Positions 23,429-33,721 of a stretch of 64,000 nt of DNA are shown here, one piece after another. Both the position numbers and the translations under genes were made by a program. The notes beneath the pieces are model-generated. The model saw nothing but the letters and a program-made list of their open reading frames with translations. It was not told the DNA's origin and searched no databases. Numbering within the stretch: the stretch's first letter is position 1; each line of letters opens with the position of its first letter. This stretch comes from Pseudomonadota bacterium (lineage in GTDB: Bacteria; Pseudomonadota; Alphaproteobacteria; Sphingomonadales; Sphingomonadaceae). The stretch covers positions 62,001 to 126,000 of the forward strand of contig JAIUPN010000001.1 in assembly GCA_020160755.1 (NCBI GenBank), read 5' to 3'.

Positions 23429-24163
23429 TTAAGCTTTTTCCATGACCTTCGGCAGCGCATGGAAGGCGGTGCTGTCGAAGCCCTCGACCATCAGCGCCGC
23501 GACATATTCGCCGACCGCCGCAGGATCCTTGATACTCTGCGGATCTTCACCCGGATAGGCGCGCGCGCGCATCTGTGTCCGCGTGCCGCCGGGGTCGAGG
23601 ATCGCGGTACGCACGGTCGAGATGTTGCGCATTTCGGCGCCATAGCTGGTGACGAGCGTTTCGAACGCCGCCTTCGACGCGGCATAGGCGCCCCAATAGG
23701 CGCGTGGCTCGCGCGCGACGCTGCTCGACAGTGCGATCAGCCGGCCGTTCGCGGCGCGGCGTAGCAGCGGATCGAAATTGGCGATCAGCGCTTGCTGCGC
23801 GATCAGGTTGAGCGTCAGCAGCTTGTTGAATTCCTTGCCGTCGATCGCGGCAACGGGGGTCAGCGTGCCGAGCATCGCGGCGTTGAGCACGAGCATGTCG
23901 AGCTGCTGCCAGCGTTCGGCGATCGCGCTGGCGAGGCGGGCGATGCTGTCGCCGTCGGTGAGGTCTAGCGGTGCGATCGTCGCGCTGCCGCCGGCTTCGT
24001 GGATGCGGTCTTCGAGTTCTTCGAGCCCGCCCGCGGTGCGCGCGGTGATCACGACATGCGCGCCGCGTGCGGCGAGCGATTCGGCGATCGCCTCGCCGAT
24101 ACCACGGCTCGCCCCGGTGACGAGCGCAACCTGGCCCGCCAGTTCTTTAGACATTACAGTCAT
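23429..24163 (-). CDS. Short-chain dehydrogenase/reductase
   Basis: About 244 residues from ATG 24163 (MTVMSKEL; ATG 24154 is an alternative). The NAD(P)-binding motif TGASRGIGEA is near residue 14, NAAML near 90, the catalytic Ser in LSSSVAR and Tyr-x3-Lys in YAASKAA. The substrate is not predictable, although the family is often annotated YciK- or FabG-like. The start lies 4 bp after the purF stop, indicating one operon with purF. Confidence 0.85.
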   Translation of the reverse strand: MTVMSKELAGQVALVTGASRGIGEAIAESLAARGAHVVITARTAGGLEELEDRIHEAGGSATIAPLDLTDGDSIARLASAIAERWQQLDMLVLNAAMLGTLTPVAAIDGKEFNKLLTLNLIAQQALIANFDPLLRRAANGRLIALSSSVAREPRAYWGAYAASKAAFETLVTSYGAEMRNISTVRTAILDPGGTRTQMRARAYPGEDPQSIKDPAAVGEYVAALMVEGFDSTAFHALPKVMEKA

Positions 24164-24167
24164 TGTG

Positions 24168-25625
24168 TCAGACAACCCGTTCGGCAAGCAGCGAAAATTG
24201 ATCTTCCAATCCATGCTCGTCGAAATCGGTGAGCGTGGTCGGATAGTCGCCGGTAAAGCAGGCATCGCAATATTTCGGCGCGTCGTCGCTGCGCTTCGCT
24301 TCGCCGAGCGCACGATAGAGGCCGTCGATCGAGATGAAGGACAGGCTGTCGGCGTTGATGAAATTCGCCATCTGGCCGACGCTCATCTGCGCGGCGAGCA
24401 ATTTGGCGCGCTCGGGCGTGTCGACGCCATAGAAGCAGCTATGCTGCGTCGGCGGGCTCGCGATGCGCATGTGCACCTCGGTCGCGCCGGCGTCGCGCAT
24501 CATCTGGACGATCTTGAGGCTGGTGGTGCCGCGCACGATCGAATCGTCGATCAGCACGATGCGCTTGCCGGCGATCAGCGCGCGGTTGGCATTGTGCTTC
24601 AGTTTGACGCCAAGATGGCGGACCTTGTCGCCCGGCTGGATGAAGGTGCGCCCGACATAGTGCGAGCGGATGATGCCGAGTTCGAACGGGATGCCCGATT
24701 CCTGCGCATAGCCGATCGCCGCGGGCGTACCCGAATCGGGAACCGGGATAACGAGATCGGCTTCGACCGGATTCTCGCGCGCCAGCTCGGCGCCGATCGC
24801 CTTGCGCACCGAATAGACGCTCGTCCCGTCGACGATCGAATCGGGGCGCGAGAAATAGACATATTCGAAGATGCACGGCCGCGCCGGATGGTCGGCGAAG
24901 GGACGATGCGAGGTGAGCTGGCCGTCGCGGATCGTGACGAGTTCGCCAGGCTCGACCGAGCGGACGAATTCGGCGCCGACGACGTCGAGCGCCACCGTTT
25001 CAGAAGCGAGGATATGCGCGTCGCCGAGCTTTCCGATCACCAGCGGGCGAATGCCGAGCGGGTCGCGGCAGCCGATCATGCCTTCGGCGGTCAGGCAGAT
25101 CAGCGAATAGGCGCCCTCGACCTGCTTGAGCGCGTCGATGAACCGGTCGAGCAGCGAGCGATAGTTCGACGTCGCGACGAGGTGAATGATGACCTCGGTA
25201 TCGCTGGTCGACTGGAAGATCGAGCCGCGGCGAACCAGCACCTTGCGAAGCGCGGCGGCGTTCGAGATGTTGCCGTTGTGCGCGACGGCAAAACCGCCGG
25301 TGGCGAGGTCGGCGAACAGCGGCTGGACGTTGCGCAGCGCAGTTTCGCCCGTCGTCGAGTAGCGGACATGGCCGACCGACGATCCGCCTTGCAACTGGCG
25401 CATGATGTCGTCGCGGTCGAAATTGCCCGCGACATGGCCCATCGCGCGATGGGTGTGGAACTCCTTGCCGTCGAAGGCAGTGATGCCCGCGGCTTCCTGT
25501 CCACGGTGCTGCAGGGCATGAAGCCCCAGCGCGACAACCGCGGCGGCGCTATCCGCGCCATGAATACCAAATACGCCGCACTCCTCGCGGAGCTTGTCGT
25601 CGTCAAAAGGGTGGGTCGTCAGCAT
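24168..25625 (-). CDS. purF: Amidophosphoribosyltransferase
   Basis: 485 residues from ATG 25625 (MLTTHPFDDDK). A short propeptide precedes the nucleophile Cys in EECGVFGI, exposed after processing. The glutaminase part holds HRGQEAAG and the phosphoribosyltransferase site is IVLIDDSIVRGTT. It converts PRPP and glutamine to phosphoribosylamine, the first step of purine synthesis. It is divergent from hisI across 143 bp, which probably contains both promoters. Confidence 0.95.
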   Translation of the reverse strand: MLTTHPFDDDKLREECGVFGIHGADSAAAVVALGLHALQHRGQEAAGITAFDGKEFHTHRAMGHVAGNFDRDDIMRQLQGGSSVGHVRYSTTGETALRNVQPLFADLATGGFAVAHNGNISNAAALRKVLVRRGSIFQSTSDTEVIIHLVATSNYRSLLDRFIDALKQVEGAYSLICLTAEGMIGCRDPLGIRPLVIGKLGDAHILASETVALDVVGAEFVRSVEPGELVTIRDGQLTSHRPFADHPARPCIFEYVYFSRPDSIVDGTSVYSVRKAIGAELARENPVEADLVIPVPDSGTPAAIGYAQESGIPFELGIIRSHYVGRTFIQPGDKVRHLGVKLKHNANRALIAGKRIVLIDDSIVRGTTSLKIVQMMRDAGATEVHMRIASPPTQHSCFYGVDTPERAKLLAAQMSVGQMANFINADSLSFISIDGLYRALGEAKRSDDAPKYCDACFTGDYPTTLTDFDEHGLEDQFSLLAERVV

Positions 25626-25768
25626 GTCATTCCAGGGGCAGGGGGGCAGTGACTGGGGCGCATATAGGGACGGCAATCGCAAATGTCGCCCCCCTAATCA
25701 CGCATTTGTCATACTCGCCGCCACGGACGGGGTGACAGCGGCTCCTATCCTGCTCTAAAGCGCGGTTT

Positions 25769-26149
25769 ATGGATGATCAGCGCGACACGGCCGACCGATT
25801 TCTTCCGCGTTTCGACGCCGCCGGACTGGTGACGGCGATCGTGATCGACGCAGAGACTCATGTGCTGCTGATGGTCGCGCATATGAATGCAGAGGCGATC
25901 GAGCGGACGCGCGAAACGGGGCAGGCGCATTTCTGGTCGCGGTCACGGGCATCGCTGTGGCGCAAGGGCGAGACGTCGGGCAACGGGCTGACGATGGTCG
26001 AGATGCGCGTCGATTGCGACCAAGACGCGCTGCTGCTGCGCGTGAAGCCCGCCGGGCCGGCGTGCCACACCGGACGCCGCTCCTGTTTCTATCGCCGCGT
26101 CGAGGCCGACGGCAGCCTGAGCTTCCTGGCGGACGATGCGCAGGGCTAG
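25769..26149 (+). CDS. hisI: Phosphoribosyl-AMP cyclohydrolase
   Basis: 126 residues, the normal size for a monofunctional HisI of alphaproteobacteria. The signature runs from [19 protein letters not shown] through [11 protein letters not shown]. The Zn/Mg ligand region [10 protein letters not shown] and [14 protein letters not shown] follows. It opens the purine ring of phosphoribosyl-AMP in histidine synthesis. The 3' end overlaps the following lipoprotein gene by 14 bp. Confidence 0.95.
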   Translation: MDDQRDTADRFLPRFDAAGLVTAIVIDAETHVLLMVAHMNAEAIERTRETGQAHFWSRSRASLWRKGETSGNGLTMVEMRVDCDQDALLLRVKPAGPACHTGRRSCFYRRVEADGSLSFLADDAQG

Positions 26150-26675
26150 CGCCGCGCTCGCACTGGCGGCGCTTGTACTCGGCGGGTGCGATCGGCCCGC
26201 GCCGACCGGAACCGGCAAGGGCGTCGATGCCGACAGTCCGCTGGAACTAACCGCCCGCGAGCGCGGCGTCGTGCGATCCGAAGCCGCGACGCCCGTAGGG
26301 GTTTTCGAGCGGACCCACGACCTCGGCCGCGATGCGATGTGCGTCGTCCCCGACGGAGCAGGAAAATGGCGGTTTGCCGTCACCGCCGCCTTTGGTCCGA
26401 CCCTGTCCTGCACTGCGAACGGGGCGATGGTGCGCGAAGGCGATGGCTGGCGGATGCGCTTTGCCGGCATCGACGGTTGCGACGCGCTCGTGCACGAGGA
26501 AGACGACGAGCTGCGCCTCCCCGGAAGCCTGCCGCCGCAATGCGCCCGGCTGTGTCCCGACCGCGCGTCGCTTTCAGGGCTGCGCCTGCCGCGGGCAAGC
26601 TGGTCGGCGACCGATGCGGGGGGCTTGCGAATGGCGGATCGGCAAGGCAATATGCAGCGTCCTTGCGGGGGCTGA
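26136..26675 (+). CDS. Predicted lipoprotein, unknown function
   Basis: 179 residues. The N-terminus [18 protein letters not shown] is a lipoprotein signal with the acylated Cys at 18. The remaining sequence has several Cys pairs (AMCVV, LSCTA, GCDAL, CARLC), suggesting a disulfide-bonded periplasmic domain. I do not recognise a family. It overlaps hisI, so the two are co-transcribed. Confidence 0.65.
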   Translation: MRRASAALALAALVLGGCDRPAPTGTGKGVDADSPLELTARERGVVRSEAATPVGVFERTHDLGRDAMCVVPDGAGKWRFAVTAAFGPTLSCTANGAMVREGDGWRMRFAGIDGCDALVHEEDDELRLPGSLPPQCARLCPDRASLSGLRLPRASWSATDAGGLRMADRQGNMQRPCGG

Positions 26676-26705
26676 GCTGCCCCGAAATGGCCCCTTCGGC
26701 CGGGC

Positions 26706-26721
26706 TTGACGTTCACGTCAA
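26706..26721. promoter_or_regulatory. LiuR-type palindromic operator
   Basis: TTGACGTTCACGTCAA has perfect 7-base arms (TTGACGT / ACGTCAA) around a 2-base centre. It closely resembles the published LiuR motif of proteobacteria that controls branched-chain amino acid degradation genes. It lies 21 bp before the MerR-family gene start and so could mediate autoregulation. Confidence 0.7.
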
Positions 26722-26741
26722 CGGAAACTAGTTTCATTGGC

Positions 26742-27164
26742 ATGACCGAACAATATGGCCACGCCCATATCGATACGCCCGATCATCTGGGGCGCGAACA
26801 ATTCAGCATCACCGACTTGTCGACCGAGTTCGGGGTCACCGCCCGCGCGCTGCGTTTCTATGAGGATGAAGGGCTGATCAGCCCGTCGCGCAAGGGATTG
26901 TCGCGCATCTATTCAAAACGCGATCGCGCGCGGCTGGCGTGGATCCTCCGCGCCAAGCGCACGGGCTTCAGCCTCGCCGACATTCGCGAGATGATCGACC
27001 TCTACGACGTCGGTGACGGCCGCAAGACGCAGCGGCAGGTGACGATCGAGAAATGCGAGCAACGCATCGGCCTGCTGCAACGCCAGCGCGACGATATTGA
27101 CAGCGCTGTAGATGAGCTGTCACGTTTCATCGATATGGTGAAGAAGGTCGACGCCGGCCAATAA
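26742..27164 (+). CDS. LiuR-like MerR-family transcriptional regulator
   Basis: 140 residues from ATG 26742. The winged helix carries FSITDLSTEFGVTARALRFYEDEGLI and RIYSKRDRARL, followed by a C-terminal dimerisation coiled coil (about 85-135). This is the short MerR class lacking metal-binding Cys, typical of LiuR/PsrA-like regulators of acyl-CoA catabolism. An operator-like palindrome sits directly upstream, and an acyl-CoA dehydrogenase gene follows after 61 bp. The ligand is probably an acyl-CoA intermediate; inferred. Confidence 0.8.
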   Translation: MTEQYGHAHIDTPDHLGREQFSITDLSTEFGVTARALRFYEDEGLISPSRKGLSRIYSKRDRARLAWILRAKRTGFSLADIREMIDLYDVGDGRKTQRQVTIEKCEQRIGLLQRQRDDIDSAVDELSRFIDMVKKVDAGQ

Positions 27165-27225
27165 GCCGACCTGAGCCTCTCCCCAGGCAAGTTTGACGCG
27201 AAACTGCTTTTCAGAAGGATACCCC

Positions 27226-29028
27226 ATGCCCGTCTATCGCGCACCCGTGCAAGATACGCTGTTCCTCCTTAACGACGTGCTCGGAATCGAGCGCTATGCC
27301 AACCTGCCCGGCTTCGCCAACGCGACCCCCGACATGGTCGAGGCGGTGCTGACCGAGGCGGGGAAGTTCTGCGAGGAAGTGCTGTTCCCGATCAACCAGT
27401 CGGGCGACCTCGAAGGCTGCACGCGCCACGACGACGGGTCGGTGACGACGCCGAAGGGCTTCAAGGAAGCGTATAAGGCGTATAGCGAAGCGGGCTGGGG
27501 TCTGCTCACCGCGCCCGAAGAATTCGGCGGACAGGGATTGCCGCACGTGATCGGTTTCCCGGTCGAGGAATATCGCAACGCCGCCAATCAGGCGTTCGCC
27601 ATGTACCCCGGGCTGACGCAGGGCGCGACCGCGGCGATCCTCGTCAAGGGGTCGGACGAGCAGAAGGCGACCTATGTCCCCCGGATGGTATCGGGCGAAT
27701 GGGGCGGGACGATGAACCTGACCGAACCGCACTGCGGCACCGACCTCGGCCTGATCCGTACCCGCGCGGTGCCCAATGGCGACGGCAGCTATGCGGTGAC
27801 GGGCACGAAAATCTTCATCTCGTCGGGCGAGCATGACCTGACCGACAATATCATCCACCTCGTCCTCGCAAAGACTCCCGATGCGCCCGACAGCGTCAAG
27901 GGCATCTCGCTCTTCATCGTCCCCAAGTTCATCGTCAACGACGACGGCTCGCTCGGCGAGCGCAACACGCTCTCGTGCGGCTCGATCGAGCACAAGATGG
28001 GCATCCATGCCAATTCGACCTGTGTCATGAACTACGATGGCGCGAAGGGATGGATGGTCGGCGAGGAGAATAAGGGCCTCGCCGCGATGTTCGTGATGAT
28101 GAACGCGGCGCGCCTCGGCGTCGGCATTCAGGGGCTCGGTCAGGCCGATGTCGCCTATCAGAACGCCGTCCAGTACGCACAGGATCGCCGTCAGGGCCGT
28201 GCGCTGACCGGACCCAAAGACCCGCAGGAAAAGGCGGATCCTTTGTTCGTCCATCCCGACGTCCGCCGGATGCTGATGGATGGCAAGGCGACCGTCGAGG
28301 GGCTCCGCGCGCTTTGCACCTGGGGCGCGCTTCAGGTCGACCTCGCGCATGTCGCCGAGAGCGAGGAAGAGCGCCAGCGCGCCGACGACCTCGTCAGCCT
28401 GCTCACGCCGGTGATCAAGGGCTATGGCACCGACAAGGGCTATGAGGTCGCGACCAACGCGCAGCAGGTCTTCGGCGGCCACGGCTATATCGAAGAACAG
28501 GGCATGTCGCAGTATGTCCGCGATGCCCGCATCACGATGATCTACGAAGGCGCGAACGGCGTGCAGGCGATGGACCTCGTCGGCCGCAAGCTCGCACAGA
28601 ATGGCGGCCGTGCCATCCAGGCCTTTTTCGCGATCGTCGACGAGGAATGCACTCGCGCCAAGGGCGACGAAGCGCTTGCCGATTTCGCGGGCCGCCTCGA
28701 AAAGGCGAATGGCGAGCTCAAGGCCGCGACGATGTGGTTCATGGCCAACGGTATGGCGAACCCGAACAATGTCGGCGCGGGGGCGCATCATTACATGCAT
28801 ATCCTCGGCATCGTCGCGCTGGGTTCGATGTGGCTGATGATGGCCGAGGCGGCGCAGAACGCGCTCGCCGAAGGTCGCGGCAACAAGGCGTTCCTTGAGG
28901 CCAAGCTCGTCACCGCGCGCTATTTCGCCGAACGCTTCCTGCCCGACGCGGGATCGCTTCGCCGCAAGATCGAAGCCGGCAGCGATGCGATGATGGCGCT
29001 GACGCCCGAACAGTTCGCCGCTGCCTGA
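27226..29028 (+). CDS. Acyl-CoA dehydrogenase, long form with extra C-terminal domain
   Basis: 600 residues. The FAD-dependent acyl-CoA dehydrogenase core has [13 protein letters not shown], the FAD-binding [10 protein letters not shown] strand, [11 protein letters not shown], and [13 protein letters not shown] carrying the candidate catalytic Glu. An acyl-CoA dehydrogenase C-terminal extension fills the last 130 residues. The architecture matches DmdC-like/FadE-like enzymes that oxidise medium-chain or 3-methylmercaptopropionyl-CoA substrates; the true substrate is unclear. The ATG at 27226 follows AGAAGG by about 6 bases. It is likely controlled by the adjacent LiuR-like regulator. Confidence 0.88.
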   Translation: MPVYRAPVQDTLFLLNDVLGIERYANLPGFANATPDMVEAVLTEAGKFCEEVLFPINQSGDLEGCTRHDDGSVTTPKGFKEAYKAYSEAGWGLLTAPEEFGGQGLPHVIGFPVEEYRNAANQAFAMYPGLTQGATAAILVKGSDEQKATYVPRMVSGEWGGTMNLTEPHCGTDLGLIRTRAVPNGDGSYAVTGTKIFISSGEHDLTDNIIHLVLAKTPDAPDSVKGISLFIVPKFIVNDDGSLGERNTLSCGSIEHKMGIHANSTCVMNYDGAKGWMVGEENKGLAAMFVMMNAARLGVGIQGLGQADVAYQNAVQYAQDRRQGRALTGPKDPQEKADPLFVHPDVRRMLMDGKATVEGLRALCTWGALQVDLAHVAESEEERQRADDLVSLLTPVIKGYGTDKGYEVATNAQQVFGGHGYIEEQGMSQYVRDARITMIYEGANGVQAMDLVGRKLAQNGGRAIQAFFAIVDEECTRAKGDEALADFAGRLEKANGELKAATMWFMANGMANPNNVGAGAHHYMHILGIVALGSMWLMMAEAAQNALAEGRGNKAFLEAKLVTARYFAERFLPDAGSLRRKIEAGSDAMMALTPEQFAAA

Positions 29029-29073
29029 CTTTAGCTCGTGCAACCATCGCCGCCATCATGCGTGGTGGCGGCG

Positions 29074-30573
29074 ATGAGCAAAGGCGCCCCGAAACCGATC
29101 GTCGTCGAAGGCCGCAATTGCTGGCGGATCGAACGCGCCGACAAGGCACGGATGATCGTCGATGCGGCAGACTATTTTGCGCTGCTCGAACGGCTGATGG
29201 CCGACGCGAAACAGCGCATCCTGCTTATCGGCTGGGACTTCGATCCGCGGATCGCGCTGAAGCCCGGCAAGGACGGCAAGGGCGAACCGCTCGGCGACTA
29301 TCTGCTGCGCCTCGCGCGTGAGAAACCCGATCGCGACATCGACATTTTGCGCTGGAATTTCGGCGGGCTGAAACAGTTCGCGATGCCGCGCATCCTGTCG
29401 ATGGTCGCGCGGTGGAAACTGACGCGCGCGATCAGCTTCCGCCTCGATAGCGCCCACCCCGTGGGATGCAGCCACCATCAGAAGGTCGCGGTGTTCGACG
29501 ATCATCTCGCGGTTTGCGGCGGCATCGATGTCGGCGCGCGCCGCTGGGATACGCGCGGACACAAGGACGGTGACCCGCGCCGCACCGGGCCCGACGGCAA
29601 AGCCTATATGCCATGGCATGATTCGACGATGATCCTCGCGGGCCCCGTCGGCAACGCGCTCGCCGACCTTGGCAACGAGCGCTGGCAGCGTGCGACCAAA
29701 AATCCGCTACGCGATCTGCAAGGCAACGGCGAGAATTGGCCCGACGACCTTGAACCCGATTTCGAGGGCGTCGACGCCGCCATTTCGCGCACCCGCGCCG
29801 AATATGATGGTGTCGAGGAGATCCGCGAGATCGAGCAGCTTTATCTCGACATGATCGCGGCGGCGGAGCGCTTTATCTATTTCGAGAACCAGTATTTCAC
29901 ATCCGGCAAGATAGCCGCGGCGATTGCCGAGCGGCTGAACGGGGACGATCCGCCCGAATTCGTGATGGTGATGCCCAAGACCGCCGACGGCTGGCTCGAA
30001 CAGATGGCGATGGACGCGGCGCGCGTGCAGTTGGTGCGCGAAATTGCCAAGGCGAAGCACGGCGATCGGCTGAAGGTCTATTACCCGCGCACGAAGCGCG
30101 GCGAGGCGATTTATGTCCACGCGAAAACCGCGATCGTCGACGACCGCATGATCCGGGTGGGATCGGCGAATCTGAACAACCGCTCGATGGGGCTCGACAG
30201 CGAATGCGATGTCACGATCGACGCCGCGCTCCCCGCAAACGCGGGGGTCGAGCCAGTGATTGCACGCCTGCGCACGTCGCTGATCGCCGAGCATCTCGAT
30301 GTAGCGGAAAACGGCGTCGCGACGACATTCGAACGCACCGGTTCGCTGATCGAAACGATCGAGGAACTGCGCGGCAAAGCACGCTCGCTCGAGCTGCTCG
30401 ACCTCGTGCCGCCGGGGCCGATGGACGAATTCATCGCCGAGAATGAACTGCTCGACCCAACCAGCCCCGACGCGATGTTCGAAAGCCTGACCGAACGCGG
30501 GCTGAAGAAGAGCTGGCACCGCGGCCGCGACTGGATGAAGCGGCACCGGCCCTTCGGGCGGCGGAAGGGCTGA
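29074..30573 (+). CDS. Phospholipase D-family protein (two HKD motifs)
   Basis: 499 residues from ATG 29074. HKD motif 1 is SHHQKVAVFDD and motif 2 is VHAKTAIVDDRMIRVGSANLNNRS, cut here for length at the Asn-rich tail. Both are complete, so an active phosphatidyl transferase/hydrolase is expected. No signal peptide is visible, in contrast to secreted PLDs. Relatives act on phospholipids or related phosphodiesters. It ends 3 bp from the CitE-like gene on the opposite strand. Confidence 0.87.
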   Translation: MSKGAPKPIVVEGRNCWRIERADKARMIVDAADYFALLERLMADAKQRILLIGWDFDPRIALKPGKDGKGEPLGDYLLRLAREKPDRDIDILRWNFGGLKQFAMPRILSMVARWKLTRAISFRLDSAHPVGCSHHQKVAVFDDHLAVCGGIDVGARRWDTRGHKDGDPRRTGPDGKAYMPWHDSTMILAGPVGNALADLGNERWQRATKNPLRDLQGNGENWPDDLEPDFEGVDAAISRTRAEYDGVEEIREIEQLYLDMIAAAERFIYFENQYFTSGKIAAAIAERLNGDDPPEFVMVMPKTADGWLEQMAMDAARVQLVREIAKAKHGDRLKVYYPRTKRGEAIYVHAKTAIVDDRMIRVGSANLNNRSMGLDSECDVTIDAALPANAGVEPVIARLRTSLIAEHLDVAENGVATTFERTGSLIETIEELRGKARSLELLDLVPPGPMDEFIAENELLDPTSPDAMFESLTERGLKKSWHRGRDWMKRHRPFGRRKG

Positions 30574-30576
30574 ATC

Positions 30577-31428
30577 CTAGTCGGACAGCGCGAGAATATG
30601 CTTCGCCTGCTTGAGGTGCGGGGCGTCGACCATCTTGCCGTCGACCTGCAACACGCCAACGCCGGGATTGGCGGCGAAGGCATCGACGATGGCCTGCGCG
30701 CGCGATACCTCGTCGGCGCTGGGGGTGAAGGCGGCGTTGATCGGCTCGACCTGCGACGGATGGATCGCCATCATCCCGGTAAAGCCGTCGCGGCGCGCGC
30801 GGGCGGCATAGGTGGCAAGCCCCGCTTCGTCGTTGATCGCGGGGAAGACGGTGTCGATCGCGGCGGCGCCCGCGCCATGCGCTGCGAACAGCGTCAAGGC
30901 GCGCGCGACTTCATAGGGCGACGTATAGCTGCCGTCGGCCTCGCGGCTCGTGGTGGCGCCGATCGCTGCAGGCAAATCTTCGGCCCCCCAGGTCAGCCCG
31001 AGCAGGCGATCCCTCGCTTCGCGGTAGCTGCCCAGCGTGAAGATCGCGGCGGGCGTCTCGGTCGCGATCGGCAGGATCGGCGGCAGTGAGGCGCCCTGCG
31101 CGGATTCGCTACGCAGGATCGTATCGAGCTGCGCGATGCTCGGCGCGCCTTCGGCTTTGGGCAGCATGATCGCGTCGGGCCGCGCGGATATGATCGCGGC
31201 GACATCGGCGGCAGTCAGATGCCCGTCGAGCGGGTTGACGCGCACGAGCGTGACGACTTCGCGGGTCCCCGACAGATATTCGGCGATGGCATGGCGTGCC
31301 GCGTCCTTGTTCGCGAGCGAAACCGAATCCTCCAGATCGAGGATGATTGCGTCGGCGCCCGATGCCGCCGCCTTGGCGAACCGCTCGGGGCGGTCGCCGG
31401 GAACGAAAAGGAGGGAACGAAGTCGCAT
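30577..31428 (-). CDS. CitE-like HpcH/HpaI-family CoA lyase
   Basis: About 283 residues from ATG 31428 ([17 protein letters not shown]). Typical features are the N-terminal LLFVPGDRPER, the metal-site ILDLEDSV, MLPKAEG and GLTWGAEDL. Family members cleave or form malyl-, citramalyl- or 3-hydroxy-acyl-CoA, for example citramalyl-CoA lyase or malyl-CoA thioesterase. Placement after a MaoC dehydratase and carboxylase genes suggests work on a C5/C6 hydroxyacyl-CoA. The start overlaps the MaoC stop by one base. Confidence 0.82.
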   Translation of the reverse strand: MRLRSLLFVPGDRPERFAKAAASGADAIILDLEDSVSLANKDAARHAIAEYLSGTREVVTLVRVNPLDGHLTAADVAAIISARPDAIMLPKAEGAPSIAQLDTILRSESAQGASLPPILPIATETPAAIFTLGSYREARDRLLGLTWGAEDLPAAIGATTSREADGSYTSPYEVARALTLFAAHGAGAAAIDTVFPAINDEAGLATYAARARRDGFTGMMAIHPSQVEPINAAFTPSADEVSRAQAIVDAFAANPGVGVLQVDGKMVDAPHLKQAKHILALSD

Positions 31429-31880
31429 TAGCTGGCCTTCCGCTGGACAAGGGCAGAACGCTCGCACTGGCAGACAAGTTCATCGCGCTGGTTGATTGCA
31501 CGGTGAAGGAAGGTCACGATCCCGGCATTCGGCCGCGATTTTGATTCCTTCAGGCCGACGACCTCGCTTTCGGCGCGAAGCGTGTCGCCGATAAACACCG
31601 GCTTGGGCATCACCAGCTTGTCATAGCCGAGGTTCGCGACGAGCGTTCCGAGCGTCGTGTCGCCGACCGACAAGCCCACCATCAGGCTGAACGTGAAGGT
31701 GCCGTTGACGAGGATCTGGCCGAACTCCGATGCCTTGGCGGCTTCGATGTCGAGGTGCAACGGCTGCGGGTTGTGCGTCATCACGGTGAACAGCAGATTG
31801 TCGGTTTCGGTCACCGTGCGCCGGATGTCGTGCGTCAGCGTCTCGCCGATCACCCATTCGTCGAAATATTTGCCGGCCAT
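31428..31880 (-). CDS. MaoC-family enoyl-CoA hydratase/dehydratase
   Basis: 150 residues with a single hot-dog fold. The conserved [11 protein letters not shown] contains the catalytic Asp and His of (R)-specific enoyl-CoA hydratases, and [16 protein letters not shown] follows. It probably hydrates an unsaturated acyl-CoA made by the neighbouring dehydrogenase or carboxylase steps. It overlaps the carboxylase alpha-subunit stop and the CitE-like start, consistent with translational coupling. Confidence 0.85.
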   Translation of the reverse strand: MAGKYFDEWVIGETLTHDIRRTVTETDNLLFTVMTHNPQPLHLDIEAAKASEFGQILVNGTFTFSLMVGLSVGDTTLGTLVANLGYDKLVMPKPVFIGDTLRAESEVVGLKESKSRPNAGIVTFLHRAINQRDELVCQCERSALVQRKAS

Positions 31881-33721
31881 TATGCGTCTTCCTTTTCGAT
31901 CCGCACGAGCAGTGCCTCGACCTGAACCTGCGCGCCCGCGGTCGCGTTGAGTTCGGCGACCACGCCGTCGAACGGCGCAGTCAGGCTGTGCTCCATCTTC
32001 ATCGCTTCGAGCGTGAGCAATTTTTGCCCCTTGGTCACCTTGTCGCCCGCCGCGACCTCGACCGCGATGACCTTGCCGGGCATCGGCGACAGGATCGCGC
32101 CGTCACCCGCCGTACCGCCCGCGTTGCCTTCGGCGCGCCAGGGCGCGAGCTGCCATACCGAACCGCCCTCGGCGACGAGCATCGCGGGGGAGGGCTCTTC
32201 GGCGCCGGGGCCGTGGAGTTCGACTTCGACCCGCTTGCCGTCGAGCAGGAAAGGCGCGCTGCGCACATCGGGGGCGTTCAAGCGGAAGCCCGATTGCAGC
32301 GAGCGCGGCACCATCGCCATCGCGGCATTGGTCAGCGCCTGTGCGGTCGGCACCGGGTCCTCGGTCATCGCGTCGCCGTCGCGGCCGATCAGGCCGGTGT
32401 CGACGGTGCCTGCGACGAAATCGGGATGGTCGAGCGCGTTGATCAGGAAGGCCGAATTGGTCTTCACCGGCCAGATTGCGCTGTCCTCCAGCATCTCCGA
32501 CAGCAATTCGCGCGCTTCCTCGCGGTCCTCACCCCACGCGATGACCTTGGCGATCATCGGGTCGTAGAAGGGCGAGACTTCGGCGCCTTCATAGACGCCG
32601 GTGTCGACGCGGCCGATATGTTCGGGAAGCTGGAAGAGTTCGAGCGTGCCGATGCTCGGCAAGAAACCCTTCGCCGGATCCTCGGCATAGAGGCGCGCTT
32701 CCATCGCCCAGCCGTTGATCGCAAGTTCGTCCTGCGAAAGCGGGATCGGTTCGCCCGATGCGACGCGCAGCTGCCATTCGACGAGGTCGACGCCGGTGAT
32801 CTCCTCGGTCACCGGATGTTCGACCTGCAGGCGCGTGTTCATTTCCATAAACCAGATGCGGTCGGCGCGGAGGCCTTCCGATGCGTCGGCGATGAACTCG
32901 ATCGTGCCGGCACCGACATAATCGACCGCTTTCGCCGCGCGCACCGCAGCGGCGCAGAGTTCCGCGCGTGTCGCCTCGTCCATGCCGGGGGCAGGGGCTT
33001 CCTCGATCACCTTTTGATGTCGCCGCTGGAGCGAGCAGTCGCGCTCGAACAGATGCACGACATTGCCGTGCGTGTCGCCGAACACCTGCACCTCGATATG
33101 GCGCGGGGTCAGGATATATTTCTCGATCAGCACATGGTCGTTGCCGAACGACGCCGCCGCTTCGCGCTGGCATGAGGCGAGCGCGTCGAGGAAGTCCGCC
33201 GCGGCATCGACCTTGCGCATCCCCTTGCCGCCGCCGCCCGCGACCGCCTTGATCAGCACGGGGTAGCCGATTTCGGCTGCCTGTTCGGAAAGGAAGGCGG
33301 GGTCCTGGTTCTCACCCATATAGCCGGGGGTCACCGGCACTCCCGCGTCGGCCATCAGCTTCTTCGCGGCGTCCTTGAGGCCCATCGCGGTGATCGACGA
33401 CGGCTTCGGCCCGACCCACACGAGGCCCGCATCGGCCACCGCCTGCGCGAACCCGGCATTTTCGGACAGGAAGCCGTACCCCGGATGGATCGCCTCGGCG
33501 CCGGTCGCCTTTGCGGCGGCGATGATCTTCTCGCCGATCAGGTAGCTTTCGCGCGCCGGCGACGGGCCGATATGTACGGCCTCGTCGGCCTCGCGCACAT
33601 GCAGCGCTCTGGCATCGGCGTCCGAATAGACCGCGACGGTACGGATGCCCATCTCGCGCGCGGTGCGGATGATGCGGCAGGCGATTTCGCCGCGATTGGC
33701 GATAAGCAGGGACTGGATCAT
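31880..33721 (-). CDS. mccA: 3-methylcrotonyl-CoA carboxylase alpha (biotin carboxylase/BCCP) subunit
   Basis: 613 residues. The N-terminal biotin carboxylase has [14 protein letters not shown], the ATP-grasp Gly loop [11 protein letters not shown] and the metal site [13 protein letters not shown]. The C-terminal biotinyl domain has the acceptor Lys in LEAMKMEHS. The BT linker between them is present. It carboxylates biotin for the partner carboxyltransferase (34038-35636). Methylcrotonyl-CoA specificity is inferred from ivd and the catabolic context; other acyl-CoA carboxylases share this layout. Confidence 0.9.
   Translation of the reverse strand: MIQSLLIANRGEIACRIIRTAREMGIRTVAVYSDADARALHVREADEAVHIGPSPARESYLIGEKIIAAAKATGAEAIHPGYGFLSENAGFAQAVADAGLVWVGPKPSSITAMGLKDAAKKLMADAGVPVTPGYMGENQDPAFLSEQAAEIGYPVLIKAVAGGGGKGMRKVDAAADFLDALASCQREAAASFGNDHVLIEKYILTPRHIEVQVFGDTHGNVVHLFERDCSLQRRHQKVIEEAPAPGMDEATRAELCAAAVRAAKAVDYVGAGTIEFIADASEGLRADRIWFMEMNTRLQVEHPVTEEITGVDLVEWQLRVASGEPIPLSQDELAINGWAMEARLYAEDPAKGFLPSIGTLELFQLPEHIGRVDTGVYEGAEVSPFYDPMIAKVIAWGEDREEARELLSEMLEDSAIWPVKTNSAFLINALDHPDFVAGTVDTGLIGRDGDAMTEDPVPTAQALTNAAMAMVPRSLQSGFRLNAPDVRSAPFLLDGKRVEVELHGPGAEEPSPAMLVAEGGSVWQLAPWRAEGNAGGTAGDGAILSPMPGKVIAVEVAAGDKVTKGQKLLTLEAMKMEHSLTAPFDGVVAELNATAGAQVQVEALLVRIEKEDA

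Noticed and set aside
23778..25652. 624-codon plus-strand frame opposite purF and the SDR gene
   Set aside because: Antisense shadow of purF.
27211..29043. 610-codon minus-strand frame opposite the acyl-CoA dehydrogenase gene
   Set aside because: Antisense shadow of a well-supported gene.
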